Shown here: positions 7,496 through 15,131 of the stretch, piece after piece
Position numbering within the stretch: position 1 is the stretch's first letter
Layout of the letters: each line of letters starts with the position of its first letter
Assembly (NCBI RefSeq): GCF_002005565.1
Contig: NZ_BDJC01000003.1
Location: forward strand, 173,779 to 237,778
Origin: Streptomyces sp. JHA26
GTDB taxonomy: Bacteria; Actinomycetota; Actinomycetes; Streptomycetales; Streptomycetaceae
Direction of reading: 5' to 3'
Length of the DNA stretch: 64,000 nucleotides
The notes under the pieces: generated by a model
Databases searched by the model: none
Told to the model about the DNA's origin: nothing
The model's input: only the letters and a program-made list of their open reading frames with translations
Position numbers and translations under genes: made by a program

Positions 7496-9510
7496 GATCG
7501 ACTCCCTCTGGCCGATGCCGACGGGGCGGCAGGACCGAGGTTCTGTGCCACGCCGATCTTGTAGAGCAATAGGTCGGTCGTCTCGGTGGAGTGGGCGCCG
7601 GCGCCCGGGGAGGCGCACTCCGCCTGGCGTGCGGACGCGTACAACGCGGCGAACGCCGCGCCCCGGTGCTCCCCACATCGGTCGGCGGCAGCGACCAGCA
7701 GGTCGAGGAGGATCTCCCCCCGGTCACCGGCGCCCTCGGCCGCCCAGTGCAGCCAGCTCTGCATCTCTGCCCGTGGTGCCACGCGTCGTCCTTCCGGCCG
7801 CGGGATCACGTCGGTCAGCACGGCGTGCCAGCACGTGATCAGCGAGCGTCTCACCCCCTCCTCGTCGACCAGAGCGCGGGTGGTGACGGAGTGGTCCGTG
7901 AGCGGTGCCGGATCGCTGACGCGCAGAAAGATGACCAGGTCGAACGGTGCGAGGTCGCCGCGTGCCAGCCGGTCGAGCAGCCTTCGGCGCAGCCGTCGGC
8001 TCCCGGCCACCAGATCGCACAGGGCCTGTAGCGCATGGGCCGTGCCGCGCTCACGCCGGGCGAGATGGTGCAGCCGGATCAGGGCGTGGTCCGGATGGTC
8101 CAGCGCGAGGACGTCGGCACAGACCTGGACCAGCACCTGGGCGAACTCACCGGTCAGTCGGCGGTACGCGCACCACTGGTAGATCCGCTCGCGGAAGTCC
8201 CTGCCATGGGTGGGATCCGCGAGACCGCAGGTGAGCGCCTGGACCGCGGCCTCCGACCGGGCTCTGCCCGCTCCCTGCGCGCTCCACCGTTCGGCGAGCG
8301 CGGCGAGCGTGTCCGCCCGCCCGGTCCGCAGGTACTCGCCCGCCAGCCGGGCCACCAGGCCGTCGCGGACGCCCGGCACGAGATGCGGGTCGCTCGACTC
8401 GACGACCCGCGCGGCCCACGCGCCGAGGTGCGGCCGCAGGTCGGGCATGTGGTCCCAGAAGTGGGCGCGGACGGCGGAGTCGTAGTCCAGCTCGGTGAAC
8501 CGCACGCGACCGTCCGGCCCGGAGCGGGCCGAGATCTCCGACAGCCGCTGGGCGAGGTCCTTGCGCTGGAGGAGCGGAATCTCCTCCTCGGAGTGCCCGA
8601 CCGTGCTCAGCAGAAGCGCGGCCGCCCGGTGGACGACGTCGGCGTGCGCGCCGTGGAGCATGGACACGGCTATCAGCAGGGCGCGTTGGGAAGCGGCGGG
8701 CAAAGCGGCGACACGGTCGGCGACTTCGGCCCGGCGCCCGACGCGCGCACGTTTCGCGGCCGCGCACCACTCGGGGAATCCCTCGCCGGGCCCGGCCGTT
8801 TCGCGGGCACGGCGTATGCGGTCGGCGAATTCGGCGATCTCCCGCATGGGTTTGTGTTCGCTCAGGAACTCGTCGACAGTGACGTCGTTCCGGAGGAACT
8901 GCTCGTACGGCACGCCGTGGGCGCGCAGGTGTCGTCTGAGAACTTCCATGGGGAAAGCCGGCGGTCCGATCTCGACACGGAAGTGCTGCAGGTCGGGATC
9001 GAGGGCCCCTTCGTGCGGCATGACGACGACGAGATGGGCCCGCCGTTCGCGCACCGTCTGGCGCAGGGCGGGGAGGCCGCCTCGGGCCGCATGCCACGGA
9101 CCGGCCTCCGCGGTGGACAGGTCGAGCAGCAGCCGGTCGCCCGGGTCGACAAAAGCCGGGTCGTCGTACAGCGGCAGCTCGTCCCGCTCGGCGGGCAGGA
9201 GTTCGCGGAAGGCACCCTCGGGACGGTGGTGTTCGCGCAACAGCACGCGAGCCGTGGCCGAGCGACCGCTGCCGGGAGCACCGTCGAGGATGACGGTGCC
9301 CGTCTCCTCGAGCGTGTCGCGTGCCCTTCCCATGTTGACCGGAGCGACTAATACCCTCCGGGTCCAGCGCAGTTGGTCATCGGGAAGCTGCCGGAAGACC
9401 GGCTTTCGGGGTTCATGGGCAGCGGAGCCGAGGTTGACGTAGATGTGGCCGTCGCCCGTGTGCGTGACACCCTGCGTGCTCTCGACCCGGGTGGTGTGCT
9501 CCGTGCTCAC
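7492..9510 (-). CDS. Large P-loop NTPase, STAND/NLR-like architecture
   Basis: A 672-residue protein. A P-loop-like GAPGSGRS lies at residues 77-84, with arginine where Walker A normally has lysine. Possible acidic strand motifs follow (DRLLLDLS, then LVVVMP). The rest is helical, repeat-like sequence of about 450 residues without clear catalytic motifs, resembling the sensor part of STAND/NLR proteins. Residues 14-26 (GVTHTGDGHIYVN) match a segment of the TIR protein's tail (GTVHTGSGSVYNN). Start GTG at 9510 overlaps the TIR stop as GTGA, and its stop overlaps the membrane protein start. Probable sensor/ATP-dependent switch of the operon; the family is inferred from architecture only. Confidence 0.75.
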   Translation of the reverse strand: MSTEHTTRVESTQGVTHTGDGHIYVNLGSAAHEPRKPVFRQLPDDQLRWTRRVLVAPVNMGRARDTLEETGTVILDGAPGSGRSATARVLLREHHRPEGAFRELLPAERDELPLYDDPAFVDPGDRLLLDLSTAEAGPWHAARGGLPALRQTVRERRAHLVVVMPHEGALDPDLQHFRVEIGPPAFPMEVLRRHLRAHGVPYEQFLRNDVTVDEFLSEHKPMREIAEFADRIRRARETAGPGEGFPEWCAAAKRARVGRRAEVADRVAALPAASQRALLIAVSMLHGAHADVVHRAAALLLSTVGHSEEEIPLLQRKDLAQRLSEISARSGPDGRVRFTELDYDSAVRAHFWDHMPDLRPHLGAWAARVVESSDPHLVPGVRDGLVARLAGEYLRTGRADTLAALAERWSAQGAGRARSEAAVQALTCGLADPTHGRDFRERIYQWCAYRRLTGEFAQVLVQVCADVLALDHPDHALIRLHHLARRERGTAHALQALCDLVAGSRRLRRRLLDRLARGDLAPFDLVIFLRVSDPAPLTDHSVTTRALVDEEGVRRSLITCWHAVLTDVIPRPEGRRVAPRAEMQSWLHWAAEGAGDRGEILLDLLVAAADRCGEHRGAAFAALYASARQAECASPGAGAHSTETTDLLLYKIGVAQNLGPAAPSASARGSRS

Positions 9511-10265
9511 CGTCGGTCGTCCTGGGGCCGCTCCGGCTCCCCGAACCGCTGGTGGACGTCCCCGTGGTGGTCGCCCTCGGTGTACGTCGTCCCGGTGCCC
9601 GAAATGTAGCGGTCGCCCGACACATGGCGCGAGTTGTTGTAGACGCTGCCGCTGCCCGTGTGGACCGTGCCGTGGGAGTTCTTCACGATCGTGCCGCCGA
9701 CGTCACCGCTGAAGTCGCCCGCCTGGACGGACGTTCCGCTCACGTCTCCGATCGAGTTGTGCACGGTGGCCGACGCTGGGGACGGCTCGCCGGGCTCGCT
9801 CAGGTCCCGCAGCTCGGGAAGCAGCTCGCTGACCAGATCACCGATACGCCGGACGCCGCCCTCGGTGTCGTGGGTGCTGTCGAACGGTACGGACTGCAGA
9901 TCGGCGAGCCGCGCCAGCTCCGGGGGCAGGGCCGCTTTGCTCAGCCGGTCGGTCTTGCGGCCGTCCAGCACGGGAACGACAATGAGCCCGCACTCGAACG
10001 CGGCCTCGATCTCCTTGCGCACCCAGTCGTCGGGATCCTGCAGCCGACTGCGGAAGTTCGTCCAGTCCGGTCCTACGACGGCCAGCAGCACGGAGCTGTG
10101 GCGTAACGCGGTCAGGAGAACCTCGGGGTAGGCGTCCCCTGGGGTGATGGACCTGGACGCGCGGAAGACGCGGTCCTGGCCGAAGCGACGTGACAGCTCC
10201 TGGTCGAGGAGGGCCGCGGTCCGCTCGCCGTCGCCGGTGCGGTAGTTGATGAACACGTGGGGCAT
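9507..10265 (-). CDS. TIR-domain protein with a beta-rich motif tail
   Basis: A 252-residue protein. Residues 1-150 form a TIR domain: N-terminal HVFINYRTGD, a central LLAVVGPDW, and the catalytic-type glutamate E85 in DDWVRKEIEAAF, as in NAD-cleaving TIRs. Residues 165-240 form a glycine/serine/threonine/histidine tail with short repeated strands. Within it, VQAG (180-183) is shared with the 146-residue protein, and GTVHTGSGSVYNN (199-211) with the NTPase N-terminus. RBS AAGGAG lies 8 bases before the ATG. Bacterial TIR proteins in such operons usually deplete NAD+ or make signalling nucleotides during phage infection; that activity here is inferred. Confidence 0.85.
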   Translation of the reverse strand: MPHVFINYRTGDGERTAALLDQELSRRFGQDRVFRASRSITPGDAYPEVLLTALRHSSVLLAVVGPDWTNFRSRLQDPDDWVRKEIEAAFECGLIVVPVLDGRKTDRLSKAALPPELARLADLQSVPFDSTHDTEGGVRRIGDLVSELLPELRDLSEPGEPSPASATVHNSIGDVSGTSVQAGDFSGDVGGTIVKNSHGTVHTGSGSVYNNSRHVSGDRYISGTGTTYTEGDHHGDVHQRFGEPERPQDDRR

Positions 10266-10278
10266 GCCAGTGACTCCT

Positions 10279-11571
10279 TCAGATGGTGGAGGGGCGCGAC
10301 AACGTGCCGAGTCGCGGTCCCAGCCGGCGTACGGAGGAATGGTTCGCGTGGCGCGCCAGGGCGCGGGCGAGCCGTCTCAGGTCGGCCGTGACCGTGGCGG
10401 AACCCACGGCCTCCACTCCGTCGAGCAGGGGCGCCGCCAGGTCGCAGGCGTGGTCGATCTCGCCGGCCGACGCGTAGGCGAGTGCGCGGCGGACGCCGTA
10501 CCTGACCTGGGTGCGAACCGCGTCCTCGTCGACCAGGGCGAGTTGTCGGTCCAGTTCCTCGATCGCCTCCCGCGGCTGTCCGAGATCGACCAGGCACCAG
10601 CCGGTGACCATGCCGACCGGATCGGGAAGGTGCATGGTGCCGATCACCGGCTCGTCGGTCCCTTCGTCCTGGAGAGAAAGAAGCGCACGCGCGCGGTCCA
10701 GCGCGTCCAGACAAGCCCGGCGATCACCCGCCAGGGCGTGGCCCTGGGCTTCGCGCTGTGCAGCGAGCCCGCGTATCCGCGGGGGCAGGGCCCTGCTCTG
10801 CGCGCGACGGGCCAGAGCGACTGTCTGCTCGGCGTCGTCCCGGTACAGCGTGACCAGGGCCCGGCGGACCAGCGCGTAACCCGCCAGTGCCCGGTCGCCG
10901 CCGGCGGCCGCCAGATCGACCGCGCGCTGCGTCCACCACAGAGCCGCCCGCTCGTCCCCGGTCTCCTGCACCAGCCAGCCGACGTATTCGGCGTACCGGG
11001 ACCCAAGGGCCAGCAGGTGGGGACGGGTGCCGCTGTCACAGTGGGCGGACAGTTCCCGCAGGGTGTGGGTCTGTGCGATCAGAACGGGCAGGAGTAGACC
11101 GGGCGCCACCGTCTGGCCGAGTCTGCGGTAGTGGGTGAACAGCGAGCGGGAGGCTTCCACCATGTCCGCGCCCGCGGCTGGCGAGGCCGGGCCTGCGCCG
11201 TCGGACCGCCACGCCATCAGCGAAGCGGCACCGGCGCCTATGGCATCCCGTCGACTTAAGGGCTGGAAGGTGTTCGGGCCGTCCGGCGACAACTGCATGA
11301 TCCAGTCCTCCTCGTGGACAAAGCCCGGCGCCGGATCGACGGGCGGGTTGGTGGTCTCTGATGCGAGCAGGGACAGCAGGGCCCCGCCGGCCCTGAGGGC
11401 GGCGTCACACAGGCGGGCGAGATCACGGCTGGGGGCCTTCAGGCCCCGCTCCACCTTGCTCAACTGCGCCTTGCTGTAGTGCACGGAGCCGGACAGGGCG
11501 GTGAGGCTGAGCCCTGCCTCCAGACGCCGCTTCCTCAACTCCTCGCCGAACCCGGTGGACGGCTGTGGCAC
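10279..11571 (-). CDS. XRE-family transcriptional regulator with helical-repeat C-terminus
   Basis: A 430-residue protein. The helix-turn-helix is at residues 7-60 (FGEELRKRRLEAGLSLTALS, then YSKAQLSKVERG). The remaining 350 residues are alanine/leucine/arginine-rich helical repeats of TPR character. This architecture is common in Streptomyces regulators placed before accessory operons. GTG at 11571 is chosen because GGAGG lies 5 bases upstream; longer starts at 11685 or 11778 have no comparable site. The TIR gene begins 13 bases after its stop, so it is probably the first gene and autoregulator of the five-gene operon. Ligand or inducer is unknown. Confidence 0.8.
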   Translation of the reverse strand: MPQPSTGFGEELRKRRLEAGLSLTALSGSVHYSKAQLSKVERGLKAPSRDLARLCDAALRAGGALLSLLASETTNPPVDPAPGFVHEEDWIMQLSPDGPNTFQPLSRRDAIGAGAASLMAWRSDGAGPASPAAGADMVEASRSLFTHYRRLGQTVAPGLLLPVLIAQTHTLRELSAHCDSGTRPHLLALGSRYAEYVGWLVQETGDERAALWWTQRAVDLAAAGGDRALAGYALVRRALVTLYRDDAEQTVALARRAQSRALPPRIRGLAAQREAQGHALAGDRRACLDALDRARALLSLQDEGTDEPVIGTMHLPDPVGMVTGWCLVDLGQPREAIEELDRQLALVDEDAVRTQVRYGVRRALAYASAGEIDHACDLAAPLLDGVEAVGSATVTADLRRLARALARHANHSSVRRLGPRLGTLSRPSTI

Positions 11572-11744
11572 GGAAACCTCCAACCCCTCCCGCCATCGGC
11601 CGAGTCGGCGCTGCACGTAGCGTGCGGCAGTCTGGCCGGGGCGGACAAGACGATCGATGCTGTTTCCCGTTTCCTTCTCCGACATGGGAACGCGACATGC
11701 GCGGCAGGGAGGACCGGAGAAACGGACTATCTGGAAGGCGTGCC

Positions 11745-11975
11745 GAAAAGGGAGACGGTCGTGCGCTCGACCACCCACCGGATGACGTCCAGGCCACTGC
11801 CGTGGTCCTCGCCACGCTCGGCGATCACCGGTGTGATGCCGAGAGCCCGCACAAGACGGCGGTACGTGTCATGGCCGCAGCCGCGGTCCGCGAGCAGGGC
11901 ATCAGGCCGTCGGCGCGGGCGGCCGACCGGTCCCGCTACCCGCGGGATGTCCTGACCGTCGCCCGCCGGGTGCAC
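11745..11975 (-). pseudogene. IS5-family transposase remnant
   Basis: A minus-strand stretch keeps the C-terminal DDE-region pattern of IS5 transposases: GRPRRRPDALLADRG, HDTYRRLV, GITPVIAERG and WVVERT. The catalytic aspartate (DRG) and glutamate (VVER) neighbourhoods are visible, but both ends are missing and no terminal inverted repeats are evident. A dead fragment marking past transposition beside the TIR operon promoter. Confidence 0.75.
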
Positions 11976-12280
11976 TCTCGTCCACTGCGCCGACGCCATG
12001 GGCCTCCTCGGGACCGTCGTCATTCCCGACGCCGAGACGGAAGCCGCAGCCGACTCCATCGCGGCGGTCCTCCTCCTGACCTGCTGTGCCACGATCACCC
12101 GCGCCCGCGAGCGGGGCTGGTCCCAGGTCGGCAGGGCAGCTGGTTGCTACGCCACCTGGGGTTGTACGGGTAGGCCATGATGAGCGTCCGAGAAAGGGGC
12201 GGGCGGCGCCCGACCCGTACATACGGCAGGGGAGCTCCGTTTCCGCCATGCCGCCGCCTCCCAGCAGCGATACTGGATGC

Positions 12281-12643
12281 ATGGACTCGACGATCACCGC
12301 CCCCCGCGCCGAGGTACTGCGGGACCGCTACCGCAGCCGGCTGCCCGAGCGCTTGCAGGAGCTGGTCGGCCCCGTCGAGGGCAACGTGGACCTGCCGCTC
12401 CACATCGTCTGGTCCGGGCGGACCAGCTACAGCCTGGACCGTCCGAAGTCCCGCATGACGCTCTACCGGACCGTCCTCGCCGAAGGACTCCGTGAGGACC
12501 TGGTGGCACTCCTGCACCACCGGCTGCTCACCGAGCAGTGGCCCGTGCTGCGGCGCTTGATCAGCCCCTACATCCGCGAGGTCTGGGAGGACGCTTTCCC
12601 CGAGCTGCTCCGCACCGCTCCGGCCGACACGGCCGCCGCGTGA
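12281..12643 (+). CDS. Small protein upstream of the AbiEii-like gene (candidate antitoxin)
   Basis: A 120-residue hypothetical protein. It is charged and mostly helical, with no obvious DNA-binding motif, signal or membrane segment; a central LPLHIVWSGRTSYSLD stretch looks like a short beta unit. Start ATG at 12281 is the first methionine of the conserved-looking part; sequence upstream is low-complexity read-through. Its stop TGA overlaps the GTG start of the nucleotidyltransferase gene (GTGA at 12640), the arrangement expected of a toxin-antitoxin pair. It does not resemble the AbiEi antitoxin, so the antitoxin role rests on position alone. Confidence 0.65.
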   Translation: MDSTITAPRAEVLRDRYRSRLPERLQELVGPVEGNVDLPLHIVWSGRTSYSLDRPKSRMTLYRTVLAEGLREDLVALLHHRLLTEQWPVLRRLISPYIREVWEDAFPELLRTAPADTAAA

Positions 12644-13299
12644 AGCTCACTCCGCTCCACGAGCGTCTCCTCGCCGACATCCTCGACATCGGCTCCCCCT
12701 ACCCTCTGGTCCTCACCGGCGGATACGCCGTGCAGGCCCACGGCCTGGTCGAACGCTTCAGCCGCGACCTCGACGTCGCCACCGAGAACCCCGCTCCGAT
12801 GCAGGAGATCGTCGCCTCACTCACAGCGGGTCTCAGCGAGCGCGGATGGCGGACCACGCACGTCCAGACCGATCCGCTCAGCGGCCGTTTCCTCGTCACT
12901 GAGCCGGACACCGGTGAGGAGTGCGAGGTCGACGTCCTCAAGGAGGCGTTCTGGGCCCCTCCCGCTCAGACCCCCTACGGCCCTGTTCTTTCCCTCGATG
13001 ACGTGATCGGCACCAAGGTCCGTGCCCTCGCCGACCGCGGCACCGTCCGTGACCTCATCGACGTCCAAGCTGCCTCCCGCCACCGCTCCACCGCCGACCT
13101 CGAATCCCTGGGCCGCCGTCGTGCCTACGACGAGTTCAGCCTTGAAGACCTCCGGGACAGGCTCATTGGCGCGGAGTGGTACGAGGATGAGGACTACACC
13201 GCGTATGGGCTCACCTCCCGCCAGATCGACGAACTCAAGGCGTGGGCACTGGAGTGGGCGGAGGATCTGGGTGCGCGGATCCATGACGAGAACGCCTGA
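12640..13299 (+). CDS. Nucleotidyltransferase, AbiEii/AbiGii toxin family
   Basis: A 219-residue nucleotidyltransferase-fold protein. The active-site pattern is seen at residues 27-45: GG (27-28), then SRDLDVA with D43 and D45 as metal ligands. A third acidic strand is probably EECEVDVL. The middle and end keep the family's DVIGTKVRALADRGTVRDLIDV block, which holds a lysine important in AbiEii-type enzymes. Such toxins transfer nucleotides to RNA (tRNA acceptor ends in MenT-type relatives) and block growth, often against phage. It is translationally coupled to the preceding gene. Intact by length. It lies between transposase remnants in the panD-flanked region. Confidence 0.8.
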   Translation: MKLTPLHERLLADILDIGSPYPLVLTGGYAVQAHGLVERFSRDLDVATENPAPMQEIVASLTAGLSERGWRTTHVQTDPLSGRFLVTEPDTGEECEVDVLKEAFWAPPAQTPYGPVLSLDDVIGTKVRALADRGTVRDLIDVQAASRHRSTADLESLGRRRAYDEFSLEDLRDRLIGAEWYEDEDYTAYGLTSRQIDELKAWALEWAEDLGARIHDENA

Positions 13300-13407
13300 G
13301 AAGGGGGCATCGCGAGGGGCAGCTGAGCGATGCCCCGCAGTGGACTCACGGCGAAGCTGGGCTGCGGCAACGGTCAAACATTGCATCCCGCTCCCGCTCC
13401 CAAAGCC

Positions 13408-13743
13408 TGTCCGCGAAGCCGGATCCGCGGGCCGATAGGCCGGCCGCAGATTTCGGACCCGGTCCTTGAGCACGGTCAGGCTGCGGTCCCAGCCGATCCG
13501 CTCAACGATCACCGTCGCCGGCATATCGGGCCACTGATCGAGCGGTTCACGGATCTGCGGCTCGACCGCGTCCACGATCGAGCCCTTCGGCGCCCGCTGG
13601 TACTTCGGCGGCGCGTCGTCCGCGATCGCCCTGCAGACGGTGTTCCTCGAGATCCCCGGCTTCCTCGCGGTCGCCCGCACCGGCATCCGCTCGGCCCGGT
13701 GAAGCCGGCGGAGCTCCGCCCAGTCCTCCACGCTGATCACCAC
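13408..13743 (-). pseudogene. IS21-family IstA transposase N-terminal fragment
   Basis: About 112 residues match the start of IS21 IstA-type transposases: SVEDWAELRRLHRAERMPVR, then GISRNTVCRAI (helix-turn-helix), then PPKYQRAPKGS and IREPLDQWPDMPATVIVERI. GTG at 13743 with GGGAGGAG upstream is a natural start. The DDE catalytic domain and the IstB partner are absent; after DPASRT the frame continues into unrelated sequence. A dead remnant. Confidence 0.8.
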
Positions 13744-14177
13744 TCCTCCCGGCCTGACTCAACGAGTTTTGGCAATCTGCGCAGCGCCCGGCCAATCGCC
13801 CTGCCGCTCGATCCGGTCGGGCATGAAAAGGTCAGGCTGCTCATACAGGTTCGTGCGCAAGAACCGCAGCCGCCGTACCCGTGCCTCATCTGCCTGCTAC
13901 TGAGCAAGGTCTTCCGGTGTGCTCTCCGAGAGCGCCAGTTCTACACGGGCAGTCAGACACCGGTACCTGGTGGCGCAAGGCGGCGGGGTGGCTTGAACAT
14001 TTTCGGGGCCCGGTGCCGAGGATGGCCCAGTGCTCGAGGCAGCGCCTGTCCACCTGAAGTGTCGTCAGGCAAGTCAGCATCCGGTCAGCATGAGCCGTCG
14101 GCCTTTCCTGGAGGATTGCTTGAACAGACGCCGGTGCGGCGCGAAAGCCCAGGTGTGAAGCCGTCTCGCCCGAGCGG
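13744..14177. other. Gene-free stretch left of panD
   Basis: No convincing gene. A 64-codon minus-strand frame (13886-14080) is cysteine-rich and lacks a ribosome binding site or recognisable domain. Base composition is less GC-rich than the neighbours, as expected for decayed or imported DNA next to the IS21 remnant. Confidence 0.5.
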
Positions 14178-14280
14178 AGCGATGTTCCTCACAATTCTCG
14201 ACCGGCGTGTTCCGGTGTACAGTCGACACCGCCCTTGACCTGCACAAAGCAGGCAGGGAGCCGACTTCTAGGAGTCCAAC
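14178..14280 (+). promoter_or_regulatory. panD leader with conserved CCTGC-GCAGG hairpin
   Basis: The leader contains TGTACAGTCGACACC, then TTGACC, a 5-bp hairpin (CCTGC 14239-14243, GCAGG 14249-14253, loop acaaa), and AGGAG 6 bases before the GTG. The hairpin and flanks are in the part copied without change at 5729-5764, while the surrounding bases have drifted. It may be a 5' UTR control element or a promoter (TTGACC as -35); the sequence does not decide between them. Confidence 0.5.
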
Positions 14281-14700
14281 GTGCTGCGCACTATGTTCAA
14301 GTCCAAGATCCACCGCGCCACCGTCACCCAGGCCGACCTGCACTACGTCGGCTCCGTGACGATCGACGCCGATCTGCTGGACGCCGCCGATCTGCTGCCC
14401 GGTGAGCTCGTGCACATCGTCGACATCACCAACGGCGCCCGACTGGAGACCTACGTCATCGAGGGCGAGCGGGGTTCCGGTGTGATCGGGATCAACGGGG
14501 CCGCGGCCCACCTCGTCCACCCCGGTGACCTGGTGATCATCATCAGCTACGCTCAGGTCACCGACGCCGAGGCGCGGTCGCTGAAGCCGCGGGTCGTGCA
14601 CGTGGACCACGACAACCGCATCGTGAAGCTCGGTGCGGACCCGTCCGAGCCGGTGCCGGGATCAGACCAGGAGCGCAGTCCTCAGGCCGTCTCGGCCTGA
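14281..14700 (+). CDS. panD: Aspartate 1-decarboxylase
   Basis: A 139-residue pyruvoyl-dependent enzyme making beta-alanine from L-aspartate for pantothenate and CoA. The self-cleavage site is G24-S25 in [10 protein letters not shown], which generates the beta chain and the pyruvoyl alpha chain. Later conserved parts are [17 protein letters not shown] and [12 protein letters not shown]. Length fits the family and the gene looks intact. GTG start with AGGAG 6 bases upstream. Its leader and first ten codons are duplicated 8.5 kb upstream, which makes it the right boundary of the accessory region. A GNAT gene follows 26 bases later. Confidence 0.95.
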   Translation: MLRTMFKSKIHRATVTQADLHYVGSVTIDADLLDAADLLPGELVHIVDITNGARLETYVIEGERGSGVIGINGAAAHLVHPGDLVIIISYAQVTDAEARSLKPRVVHVDHDNRIVKLGADPSEPVPGSDQERSPQAVSA

Positions 14701-14726
14701 CCCCACTCCGTACGAGGAGCGTGCCC

Positions 14727-15071
14727 GTGAGCGACATCGAGATCCGTGACGACCGTGCGGCGGGCCGCCTCGAGGCGTGGGGCGACGGCGAGGTGGTCGG
14801 CCGCATCGAGTACTTCGTCCTGGACGCCCCCGAGCGCGCCCTCGTCCCCGTGCACACCGTCGTGGAGCCGGCGCACGAGGGCAAGGGCATCGCGGGTTCG
14901 CTGGCGCGCGAGCTGTACACCAGGGCGAGGGGCGAGGGCGTCCCCGTCGCCCCGCTGTGCCCCTACGTGGTCAAGTGGGCCGAGCGCCACCCGGACGAGG
15001 CCCCCGCCGCCGATCCCGAGCTTTTGCGCGCGGCGAGGGAATGGCTCGTGGCCCATCCCGACCGGTTCTGA
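14727..15071 (+). CDS. Small GNAT-type N-acetyltransferase (YjdJ/GTNAT-like)
   Basis: A 114-residue minimal GNAT. The acetyl-CoA loop region is VVEPAHEGKGIAGSLAREL, with the (Q/R)xxGxG/A pattern as EGKGIAG, followed by the CPYVVKWAERHPD motif typical of the small YjdJ/YidJ group. The second GTG (14727) is preferred because GAGGAG lies 7 bases upstream; the first GTG (14721) is too close to that site. It follows panD closely and is likely co-transcribed. Substrate is unknown. Confidence 0.8.
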   Translation: MSDIEIRDDRAAGRLEAWGDGEVVGRIEYFVLDAPERALVPVHTVVEPAHEGKGIAGSLARELYTRARGEGVPVAPLCPYVVKWAERHPDEAPAADPELLRAAREWLVAHPDRF

Positions 15072-15131
15072 CGGCAGGACCGAACGACGAGGACCGCTAG
15101 ACCGAACGACAAGGACCAGGAGCCCGTACGC

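Noticed and set aside
11572..11778. Longer N-terminus for the XRE regulator (start at 11685 or 11778)
   Set aside because: The extra residues are arginine-rich and unlike regulator N-termini, and GGAGG sits ideally before GTG 11571.
13886..14080. 64-codon cysteine-rich minus-strand frame
   Set aside because: No ribosome site, no recognisable domain, and located in decayed DNA between an IS remnant and panD.
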